Origin: Candidatus Heritagella intestinalis
GTDB taxonomy: Bacteria; Bacillota; Clostridia; Oscillospirales; Acutalibacteraceae
Direction: 5' to 3'
Length of the DNA: 64,000 nt
NCBI GenBank assembly: GCA_904420555.1
Contig: CAJFVO010000004.1
Location: 1-64,000, forward strand
Numbering within the stretch: position 1 is the first letter of the stretch; every line of letters starts with the position of its first letter. The translations under genes and the position numbers were made by a program. This document shows positions 57,120 to 64,000 of this stretch, piece by piece. The notes beneath the pieces are model-generated. The model was not told the DNA's origin and searched no databases. It saw only the letters and a program-made list of their open reading frames with translations.

Positions 57120-59582
57120 ATGAAAATTGCTTTGGCGGGCAATCCCAACAGCGGCAAAACCACGCTGTTCAACGCCCTCACAGGCTCCAATCAGTTTGTG
57201 GGAAACTGGCCCGGCGTTACGGTGGAAAAGAAAGAGGGCAAGCTCAAGGGCTTTAAGGACGTCACCCTGACGGACCTTCCCGGCATCTATTCTCTTTCCC
57301 CGTACACCTTGGAAGAAGTGGTGGCCCGGAACTACATCTTACAGGAAAAGCCCGACGCCATCCTGAACATTGTGGACGGCACCAACCTGGAACGCAACCT
57401 GTATTTGACCACCCAGCTTATGGAACTGGGGGTGCCCCTGGTTATGGCCATCAATATGTCCGACGTGGTGGCCAAGAACGGCGAGAAAATCAACACCGCC
57501 GCCCTGGAAAAGTCCCTGGGCTGTACCGTGGTGGAGATTTCCGCCCTGAAAGGTACCGGCGTCAAGGAGGCGGCCCAGCAGGCGGTGATGGCCGCCAAGT
57601 CCGGCAAGGCCTCCCAGGCGGTGCACCGTTTTGGCGACAAGGTAGAAGAAGCCCTGGATGCCATTGCGGAACAGCTCACGGGGATTCCCCAGGAGCAGAA
57701 GCGCTTTTACGCCATCAAGCTCTTTGAGCGGGACGAGAAAATCAAGGAAGAAATGAGCCAGGTTCCCGATGTGGAATCCATTATCAAGGGCCTGGAGGAC
57801 GAAATGGACGATGATGCCGAGAGCATCATCACCAACGAGCGGTATGAGTACATATCCTCCATAATCAAGGGCTGCTATAAGAAGAAAAAGGACAAGAAGC
57901 TGACCACCTCCGACAAAATCGACCGGGTGGTGACCAACCGCTGGGCGGCCCTGCCCATCTTTGTGGTGGTCATGTTTATCGTGTATTACCTCTCGGTTTC
58001 CACTGTGGGCACCATCTTCACCGACTGGGCCAACGACGGCCTCTTTGGCGAGGGCTGGCACCTGGCCGGCGTGGGCTCTGAGGCCTACACCGAGGCTTCT
58101 GACGAGTACACCCTCCAGAGCGATATGGCCGCCGCCTATATTGAGGCTGCCGGCGAGGCCGGTGTCAACACCGACGCCATCAACGCCATGCTGGAAGAGG
58201 AAACCACCGACGAGGCTGTCATCAGCGAGTTTGAAACCGCAGCTTCCGCCGCCAATGTGCAGGGCAGCCTGGACCTCTACAACGACGACACCGGCGAAGT
58301 GGAGGAGACCCTCACCGTGACGGCGGCGGATTTCGCCACGGCCATCCAGGCGGAAGAGCCCGACCCCAACGATTATGGCGTGTGGGTGCCCGGTATCCCG
58401 GTCCTCATTGAAAACGGCCTCAACGCCATCCACTGCGTTGACTGGCTCCAGGATTTGATTCTCAACGGCATTGTGGCCGGTGTGGGCGCTGTGCTGGGCT
58501 TTGTGCCCCAGATGCTGGTGCTGTTCCTGCTGCTGGCCATCTTGGAATCCTGCGGCTATATGGCCCGTATCGCCTTTATCATGGACCGTATTTTCCGCAA
58601 GTTCGGCCTGTCCGGAAAGTCCTTTATCCCCATGCTTATCGGCACCGGCTGCGGCGTGCCCGGCGTCATGGCTTCCCGTACCATTGAAAACGACCGCGAC
58701 CGGAAAATGACCATTATGACCACCACTTTTATCCCCTGCAGCGCCAAGATGCCCATTATTGCCCTGGTTGCAGGCGCGCTCTTCGGCGGGGCCTGGTGGG
58801 TGGCCCCCAGCGCCTACTTTGTGGGCGTGGCCGCCATTGTGGTTTCCGGCATTATCCTGAAGAAAACCAAGATGTTCGCAGGCGACCCGGCTCCCTTTGT
58901 CATGGAGCTGCCCGCCTATCACCTGCCCACCGTGGGCAATGTCCTGCGCAGCATGTGGGAACGGGGCTGGTCCTTTATCAAGAAGGCCGGTACCGTCATC
59001 CTTCTGGCCACCATTCTGGTGTGGTTCCTTTCCGGTTATGGCTTTGGCGAGAACGGCTTTGGCCCGGTGGAGATGGAGCAGAGCCTGCTGGCTGTCATCG
59101 GCAACGCCATTGCCTGGATTTTCATTCCTCTGGGCTGGGGCGATTGGCGTTCGGCTGTGGCTGCCATCACCGGCCTGATTGCCAAGGAAAACGTGGTGGG
59201 CACCTTCGGCGTGCTCTTCGGCGGCTTTGACGAGGTGGCCGAAAACGGCTGGCAGGTCTGGGCCGCCATGCGGGAGTCCTTCACCCAGATTTCCGCCTAC
59301 TCCTTCCTGGTGTTCAACCTGCTGTGCGCCCCCTGCTTTGCAGCCATCGGCGCCATCAAGCGGGAGATGAACAACGCCAAGTGGACTTGGTTCGCTATTG
59401 GCTATCAGTGCGGCTTCGCGTATGTGGTCTCCCTGTGCATTTATCAGATCGGCAACCTGATTACTACCGGCTCCTTCGGGGTGTTTACGGTGATTGCTTT
59501 CCTGCTGGTAATCGGCATGATTTATCTGCTGGTGCGGCCCTATCGTGAGAGCAACACCCTGCGCACCAAGGTCCGCGTATAA
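57120..59582 (+). CDS. feoB: Ferrous iron transporter FeoB with an acidic extracytoplasmic insertion
   Basis: GTPase-coupled Fe2+ importer. G1 GNPNSGKTT (7-15), G3 DLPG, G4 NMSD; GDI-like helical domain to about 260. TM1 about 281-305 (WAALPIFVVVMFIVYYLSVSTVGTIFTDW), then an Ala/Glu/Asp-rich segment at about 320-425 (AYTEASDEYTLQSDMAAAYI and similar) that other clostridial FeoB proteins I recall lack. Conserved membrane motifs follow: GFVPQMLVLFLLLAILE, GYMARIAFIMDRIF, GCGVPGVMASRTIEN, PCSAKMPI. 820 residues versus about 700-770 usual, largely due to the insertion. RBS AGGGGGAAC. Confidence 0.95.
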   Translation: MKIALAGNPNSGKTTLFNALTGSNQFVGNWPGVTVEKKEGKLKGFKDVTLTDLPGIYSLSPYTLEEVVARNYILQEKPDAILNIVDGTNLERNLYLTTQLMELGVPLVMAINMSDVVAKNGEKINTAALEKSLGCTVVEISALKGTGVKEAAQQAVMAAKSGKASQAVHRFGDKVEEALDAIAEQLTGIPQEQKRFYAIKLFERDEKIKEEMSQVPDVESIIKGLEDEMDDDAESIITNERYEYISSIIKGCYKKKKDKKLTTSDKIDRVVTNRWAALPIFVVVMFIVYYLSVSTVGTIFTDWANDGLFGEGWHLAGVGSEAYTEASDEYTLQSDMAAAYIEAAGEAGVNTDAINAMLEEETTDEAVISEFETAASAANVQGSLDLYNDDTGEVEETLTVTAADFATAIQAEEPDPNDYGVWVPGIPVLIENGLNAIHCVDWLQDLILNGIVAGVGAVLGFVPQMLVLFLLLAILESCGYMARIAFIMDRIFRKFGLSGKSFIPMLIGTGCGVPGVMASRTIENDRDRKMTIMTTTFIPCSAKMPIIALVAGALFGGAWWVAPSAYFVGVAAIVVSGIILKKTKMFAGDPAPFVMELPAYHLPTVGNVLRSMWERGWSFIKKAGTVILLATILVWFLSGYGFGENGFGPVEMEQSLLAVIGNAIAWIFIPLGWGDWRSAVAAITGLIAKENVVGTFGVLFGGFDEVAENGWQVWAAMRESFTQISAYSFLVFNLLCAPCFAAIGAIKREMNNAKWTWFAIGYQCGFAYVVSLCIYQIGNLITTGSFGVFTVIAFLLVIGMIYLLVRPYRESNTLRTKVRV

Positions 59583-59612
59583 GAGTTCTGCAAACACAAA
59601 GGAGGTTTTCCC

Positions 59613-59795
59613 ATGCTGGCTTTTCTTGCTGCAAATATTGGCACCATCCTGGTGGAGGCGGCGCTGCTTGCGGTTGTCCTGCTGATTATTGCCAAGCTGA
59701 TCCGGGATAAACGGCAGGGGAAACACACCTGCTCCGGCAGCTGCGGCGGATGCAGCGGCTGTGGCGGCGGATGCCATTCACCAAAAAGGGAGTAA
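59613..59795 (+). CDS. FeoB-associated Cys-rich membrane protein
   Basis: 60 residues: N-terminal TM (LVEAALLAVVLLIIAKLI), basic turn RDKRQGK, then CSGSCGGCSGCGGGC. This architecture is the FeoB-associated Cys-rich family found after feoB in Firmicutes; proposed to help iron delivery or complex assembly. RBS AAAGGAGG. Confidence 0.93.
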   Translation: MLAFLAANIGTILVEAALLAVVLLIIAKLIRDKRQGKHTCSGSCGGCSGCGGGCHSPKRE

Positions 59796-59867
59796 AAAGA
59801 AAGCGGAAAGGGGGGTACGGCGAAAGCTGTGCCTCCCTTATTCGCGCTTTGGAAAGGGGCTGGTTTC

Positions 59868-60239
59868 ATGAAGCTCTCCAGGACGCAGATTGAATACCTG
59901 TTGATTATGGATGAAATGATGGAGGAGGGGCCGGTGCGGCTCCGGGATGTGGCCCAGGCCCTGGGAGTGAGCAAGCCCAGCGTTCATGGCATGGAAGAGC
60001 AGTTTGTCCGGCTGGGGCTCATTGAAAAGCAGCGCTATGCCCCTGTTCACATGACGGAGGAGGGGCTGCGCACAGCGGAGGAATACCGGCTGCAGGTGCA
60101 GGCCCTCTCCCGATGTCTGGAAAAAGCTCTGGGACTGCCGGAAAGCGAGGCCAGGGACAGCGCCCTGGCCCTGCTGGGGGAGTGGTCGGAGGAATATCGG
60201 GGCAAGGTGTTTTCCTATTTGTACGCCCGGCGGGAGTGA
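59868..60239 (+). CDS. Winged-helix (MarR/DtxR N-terminal-like) regulator of the feo operon
   Basis: 123 residues. Helix-turn-helix YLLIMDEMMEEGPVRLRDVAQALGVSKPSVHGMEEQFVRLGLIEKQ, wing YAPVHMTEEGL, and a C-terminal helical region. It resembles the DNA-binding half of iron-dependent repressors but lacks their C-x2-EH type metal motif, so it may sense something else or need a partner. RBS GGAAAGGGG. Likely tied to feo by position. Confidence 0.78.
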   Translation: MKLSRTQIEYLLIMDEMMEEGPVRLRDVAQALGVSKPSVHGMEEQFVRLGLIEKQRYAPVHMTEEGLRTAEEYRLQVQALSRCLEKALGLPESEARDSALALLGEWSEEYRGKVFSYLYARRE

Positions 60240-60261
60240 GAAGAGAAGAATAAAAGCAGCA

Positions 60262-60295
60262 GGCCCGGCTGACGCGCAAGCCGGGCCTTTGTTTT
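60262..60295 (+). terminator. Terminator of the feo operon
   Basis: GGCCCGGCT pairs with AGCCGGGCC, then TTTGTTTTG. Confidence 0.85.
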
Positions 60296-60308
60296 GGACA
60301 AAAAGAAG

Positions 60309-60351
60309 GGACACCCCAGAGGAATGAAGGAGCGGCTCCTCTGGGGTGTCC
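60309..60351 (-). terminator. Terminator of the pilin-like gene (minus strand)
   Basis: GGACACCCCAGAGGA pairs perfectly with TCCTCTGGGGTGTCC; the minus strand continues CTTCTTTTTG. Confidence 0.85.
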
Positions 60352-60397
60352 TGAATTCAACTGTTAGCTTTTACGCAAGGTTTGCGTTTGGCGGAGA

Positions 60398-62626
60398 TTA
60401 AGCCCGGGCCTTACGGCGGCGGGAAATCACAAAGACGACGCCAGCGGTAGCGATGAGCGCGCCGCCCACAATGGAGAACAGGGTGGTGCCCATGCCGCCG
60501 GTGTGGGGGATGAGGGAGTTGGCGAAGCTGACGTTGACAATCTTGTCAGCATCCGCATCATCCGGAATTTCGATAGTTACAACTTCGTTGCTGCACACAT
60601 AGCCTTCAGGGGCTTTCGTCTCTTTCAGGTAGTAGGTACCGGCATCCAGGCCGTCGAAGGTAGCAAAACCATCGTCGCCTGTAAGAACGGGGGAAACCCC
60701 CTCTACAGGCGTAGTTGCTGCTTTGTCAGAATACAGGGTAAACTCTGCGCCGGGCAAAGCAGTGCCCTCGCCATCGATGCCCTTGTTCTGGTCATACTTG
60801 AAAATCTTGATTTGGTAAGTGTTTACATCTACGCTCACGGGCTGAGACTCATCACTCGGATAGCTTACCCACGCGGTGTTGTGGAAAGTGCCGTTGGTAA
60901 CGGACTCATCCAGCTGGCCGGTGTAGGTAATGACAATGGGCGTAGCGTTGGTGATATCATCATCTGTGATGATGCCGTCTTCATACAGGGCAACCAAATC
61001 CAAAGTGATTTCGAAGTCGCAACCGTCAGTAGTTTCTGTAACGAGGACATAACCTTCATTCACGGCATCTTTTAATGGAATCACCGTATCAGTCTGCCCT
61101 TCCGGACGGTCGAGAATCACCTTGAAATCAGTGGGTTCTACCAAAGAAAGCCCATCGTCCATCTGATCGTGGAAAGTCAGGGCATAGTGGCCTCTGTTAG
61201 AATCTGCGGGAGTACCGGGTTCAGGGTTACCCGGCTCATCGTCGCCGACAACCGGCGGGTAGACATCCTTGGGGTTGAGGTAGTTGAGCAAATCATCCGG
61301 TACATTGGAGGTCAGCTTGAAGTTGATTTCATCGCCAGCGGCCACATCGTCTTCCGTAACCTCTTTGTCGCCGGCCACAATTTTCTTGTCCAGGCCGGGG
61401 TAGCTGGTTTTTCCGGGGTTCTTTTCGTTGGTATAAAGCTCAATAGCCCCGTGGGTCAGCGGGTTAGCTACCTTTTCGGTATCCTGGGTGTCGTAGGTCT
61501 GAGTGTTTTTGATGGATGTAGATTGACTACTAGGGTACATATCAGTACCTTCCATATTTGCAAGAATCTCTTTTACCTCAGTTGTGTAATTCGCATCGTT
61601 GTACCAAGTAGTATCAACAGCAAGGGCATCAGGATTATTGACCTCTACATATTCCTGTACAGTGCTATCAGTATAATGATACAGAACAGGATAAACGATG
61701 TAACTATCTTCTTCCGTACAATTTTCGTATGTTGCTTCAGTGTTATAACCGCGTTGATCATAAATCGATCCTACAAACAGATGGCCCTTTGATTGTTCAA
61801 CAGGACCATATCTCAGTCCGTCTGAATACAACCGGACACCCTTTGTAGAACAATTTTTTACTGCAACGGAGGTTATACCCATGCCAAACAGAGAACCAGA
61901 TGTGGAATTATAGCCGCCAACAAAAGTGTTTTCTACCGTACAGCCATCAAATGTAATTGTAGTTTCAAAGTCAGCCGTTGCATTTGACTCTCCGTGTCCA
62001 ATACCATTGGCATAACCCAGAATCGCACCATTGTTAAAACCGCCGGTCACTACGCTGTTGCGTACAGAAACATTATTAAATGTAAATTTACCATTGGCTC
62101 CATCAGAATATAAACTACCGGGTCCGTGTCCTACGACAACACCACAATAGGTGAGACTACGAGTTTCATCGCCATCAGGAGTAGATACATGCGCATTTTC
62201 AAATGCCAAATCTTTCACAGTCAATTCCGAATAATGAGTAGTTGTTCCAATAAAGCCCAATGCCGTAATAGTTCCGCCGTAATCAGCGTTATAGCTATCC
62301 TGGATTGTCATGTTGGAAATGGTGTGATTCTTGCCATCAATGATGACAGTACCGCCCAAGTTAATAATAGGCTCCCAGTTTTTGCCGCTCAGGTCAATGT
62401 CATTCTCAATGGAGATGGTGTAACCGTCGTAAGTGTTATTGGTGGCAGTAGCCGAATCCGCCCACTCGCGCAGGCCGGTGGCAGTGTAAATGGATACGGT
62501 TTTATCCGTCTCGTTTACCTCCCAGTCATTCGGCTGTGCCGCCATGGCGCTGAAGGGCAGCATGGAGATGACCAGCGCCGCAGCCATCATCCACGACAAG
62601 AGCCGCTTTGCGAACTTTTTTTTCAT
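60398..62626 (-). CDS. LPxTG-anchored pilin-like surface protein with SpaA-type domain
   Basis: ATG 62626 (MKKKFAKRLLSWMM) behind GGGAG; 742 residues. Signal peptide to about 30 (AMAAQ). Residues 35-390 are beta-helix/GLUG-like repeats rich in Asn/Gly (NDIDLSGKNWEPIINLGGTV; NSVVTGGFNNGAILG). A central Ig-like isopeptide region (about 430-630) follows, then a SpaA-type domain (about 635-710: GAEFTLYSD, GTYYLKETKAPEGY, the usual E-box motif) and IPHTGG sorting signal, TM and RRRKARA. Shafts of sortase pili have this ending, but no sortase or partner pilin is close. Positions 61500-62400 are AT-rich compared with both ends. Confidence 0.8.
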   Translation of the reverse strand: MKKKFAKRLLSWMMAAALVISMLPFSAMAAQPNDWEVNETDKTVSIYTATGLREWADSATATNNTYDGYTISIENDIDLSGKNWEPIINLGGTVIIDGKNHTISNMTIQDSYNADYGGTITALGFIGTTTHYSELTVKDLAFENAHVSTPDGDETRSLTYCGVVVGHGPGSLYSDGANGKFTFNNVSVRNSVVTGGFNNGAILGYANGIGHGESNATADFETTITFDGCTVENTFVGGYNSTSGSLFGMGITSVAVKNCSTKGVRLYSDGLRYGPVEQSKGHLFVGSIYDQRGYNTEATYENCTEEDSYIVYPVLYHYTDSTVQEYVEVNNPDALAVDTTWYNDANYTTEVKEILANMEGTDMYPSSQSTSIKNTQTYDTQDTEKVANPLTHGAIELYTNEKNPGKTSYPGLDKKIVAGDKEVTEDDVAAGDEINFKLTSNVPDDLLNYLNPKDVYPPVVGDDEPGNPEPGTPADSNRGHYALTFHDQMDDGLSLVEPTDFKVILDRPEGQTDTVIPLKDAVNEGYVLVTETTDGCDFEITLDLVALYEDGIITDDDITNATPIVITYTGQLDESVTNGTFHNTAWVSYPSDESQPVSVDVNTYQIKIFKYDQNKGIDGEGTALPGAEFTLYSDKAATTPVEGVSPVLTGDDGFATFDGLDAGTYYLKETKAPEGYVCSNEVVTIEIPDDADADKIVNVSFANSLIPHTGGMGTTLFSIVGGALIATAGVVFVISRRRKARA

Positions 62627-62956
62627 ATTGCAGGTCTCCCTTCTTACGATTTTTGCTGATTTGTATTTTGAGTAAGCCGCCCAATATGGAAGTTTTTCCT
62701 GATACAGTAATCCGCTCCAAGAAACTGTCAGGAAAGCATACTTTGTTTTAAAGGGCAAAGCCAATCAGCGTTTCGTTAATATTTTACCATGCCAATGAGA
62801 GAAATTCAATAGATTTTGCAGTTTTTTTGGGGAATTAGTCTAAAGAAAAAAGAGTGCGTTTTGTCTCCAAAGGAAGGGATTTCCTGCCAAAAGTCAGGAA
62901 AAAGCAAAGTTTACAATTTAGACAAGAAATTTTTTGCCGGCTGCGTTACAATAGCT

Positions 62957-62983
62957 TTAGCACTAAAGCACGATGAGTGCTAA
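62957..62983. promoter_or_regulatory. CIRCE element upstream of htpG
   Basis: TTAGCACTA-N9-GAGTGCTAA, one mismatch to the HrcA consensus arms. TACAAT (62947-62952) lies just upstream as a -10. The rest of the 62627-62956 gap is AT-rich; I see only a weak TCCTGCC/GTCAGGA hairpin near 62882-62899. Confidence 0.9.
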
Positions 62984-63008
62984 AAATAGAGATAAGAGGT
63001 TGATACTT

Positions 63009-64000
63009 ATGGAGATGAAGCAGTTTCAGGCAGAATCCAAACGCCTGCTGGACATGATGATCAATTCGATTTATACCCACAAGGAGATTTTCCTCCGGGA
63101 GCTGATCTCCAACGCCAGCGACGCCATTGATAAGCTCTATTACCAGGCCCTTCAGAACGGCGACACCGGCCTGAACCGGGATGATTTTTCCATTACCCTG
63201 GCGGTGGATCAGGACAAGCGCACCCTGACGATTTCCGATAACGGCATCGGCATGACCCGGGACGAGCTGGACAATAACCTGGGCGTCATCGCCAAGAGCG
63301 GCTCCCTGAACTTTAAGCAGGAGAACGAGAAGAAAGAGGACATCGACATTATCGGCCAGTTCGGCGTGGGCTTCTACTCCGCCTTTATGGTCAGCGACGA
63401 CGTCACCGTAGAAAGCCGGGCCTATAACAGCAGCGAAGCCTGGCGTTGGCACTCCACCGGCGCAGAGGGCTACACCATCGAGCCCTGCGAAAAAGAGGGC
63501 CACGGCACGGTCATCACCCTGCACATCAAGCCCAGCACCGACGACGAAAATTACGAGGAATATCTGGATCAGTACCGCCTGCGCTCCATTGTAAAGAAGT
63601 ATTCCGATTATATCCGCTATCCCATCCGCATGGACATGGAGAAGAGCCGCCCCATGGAGAAGCCCGAAGGCGCCGGCGAGGATACCCCGGTGGAGTTTGA
63701 GACCTACACCGAGACCGAGACCCTCAACAGCATGGTGCCCATCTGGCGGAAAAACAAGAGCGAGGTCACCGACGAGGAGTACAACAACTTCTATAAGGAT
63801 AAGTTCATGGATTGGCAGGACCCCGCCCGGGTGATTCGCACCCACGCAGAAGGCGTGGCCACTTATGACGCCCTGCTGTTCATCCCCGCCAAGGCCCCCA
63901 TGGATTTCTACACCCGGGAGTATGAAAAGGGCCTCCAGCTCTACTCCAACGGCGTGATGATTATGGAGAAGTGCGCCGACCTGCTCCCCGATTATTTCAG
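63009..64000 (+). CDS. htpG: Molecular chaperone HtpG (Hsp90), N-terminal part, runs off the window
   Basis: 330 residues visible. ATP-binding GHKL domain: [36 protein letters not shown], and the start of the middle domain ([20 protein letters not shown]). ATG 63009 behind AAGAGG; a second Met at 63015 is an alternative. HrcA/CIRCE control is predicted, as in other Clostridia. Confidence 0.96.
   Translation, partial: MEMKQFQAESKRLLDMMINSIYTHKEIFLRELISNASDAIDKLYYQALQNGDTGLNRDDFSITLAVDQDKRTLTISDNGIGMTRDELDNNLGVIAKSGSLNFKQENEKKEDIDIIGQFGVGFYSAFMVSDDVTVESRAYNSSEAWRWHSTGAEGYTIEPCEKEGHGTVITLHIKPSTDDENYEEYLDQYRLRSIVKKYSDYIRYPIRMDMEKSRPMEKPEGAGEDTPVEFETYTETETLNSMVPIWRKNKSEVTDEEYNNFYKDKFMDWQDPARVIRTHAEGVATYDALLFIPAKAPMDFYTREYEKGLQLYSNGVMIMEKCADLLPDYF

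Noticed and set aside
57339-59777. 812-codon open frame on the minus strand opposite feoB
   Set aside because: Antisense shadow of feoB; His/Gly/Ala-rich nonsense composition and no ribosome site.
59868-60239. Regulator at the feo operon as binder of the GTTAG boxes
   Set aside because: It lacks the DtxR metal-ligand motif; the DtxR-like protein at 13800 is the better candidate, although this cannot be settled from sequence.

Overview
The window looks like a chromosomal segment of an endospore-forming, gut-type member of the Clostridia (probably Oscillospirales/Ruminococcaceae-like; this is inference). Coding sequence is GC-rich and intergenic DNA AT-rich. Ribosome binding sites are strong AGGAGG types with some GTG/TTG starts. 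There are spore genes (alpha/beta SASP, cwlJ-gerQ, a BofC-like protein), fermentative pflAB, LPxTG-like surface proteins, DtxR-type iron control and HrcA/CIRCE control of htpG. No rRNA, tRNA or CRISPR array was recognised.

Region 1 (1-18050) looks accessory. It holds the edge of an IS3-type element, a very large GH85 endo-beta-N-acetylglucosaminidase with a mosaic AT-rich centre, an orphan holin-like ORF, and a heme acquisition locus. That locus contains a regulator, a two-NEAT surface protein, a Shp-like heme protein, an IsdE-like lipoprotein, a FecCD permease, an ATPase, a DtxR repressor, a CydDC-like exporter pair and a YbaN protein. The permease and the first exporter half are each broken by a small frame-disrupting deletion. 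The interval from the GH85 3' end to the ybaN 3' end is bounded by two 91-bp direct repeats (86/91 identical). Each repeat starts inside the last codons of a gene and carries its terminator.

Region 2 (18044-25290): a three-gene two-component operon, two small envelope-type genes behind a promoter with three 11-bp-phased GAATTG repeats, a YtcJ-like amidohydrolase, two XRE regulators and a SpoIIQ-like M23 protein. Region 3 (25290-34520): lexA with its operator, then four tandem paralogues (zinc ribbon in three, acidic linker, one TM helix, beta-propeller-like ectodomain). This is the best candidate for an undescribed system in the window.

Region 4 (34587-48180) is mostly housekeeping: cysK, padR, pflA/pflB, dCMP deaminase behind a multi-hairpin leader, ksgA, a GNAT-membrane protein overlapping a TetM-like GTPase, then rpmG-secE-nusG-rplK-rplA-(L10 leader)-rplJ-rplL and a histidine phosphatase. 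Region 5 (48190-64000): a minimal sufCB pair, an ArsR regulator, a class A PBP, spore genes, the feoA-feoA-feoB ferrous iron operon, an SpaA-type pilin-like surface protein and the start of htpG.

A shared inverted repeat, GTTAG-N6-CTAAC, occurs six times: once at the heme-locus regulator promoter, twice in the heme surface protein leader and three times in the feo operon. It probably links heme and ferrous iron uptake into one DtxR-type regulon.
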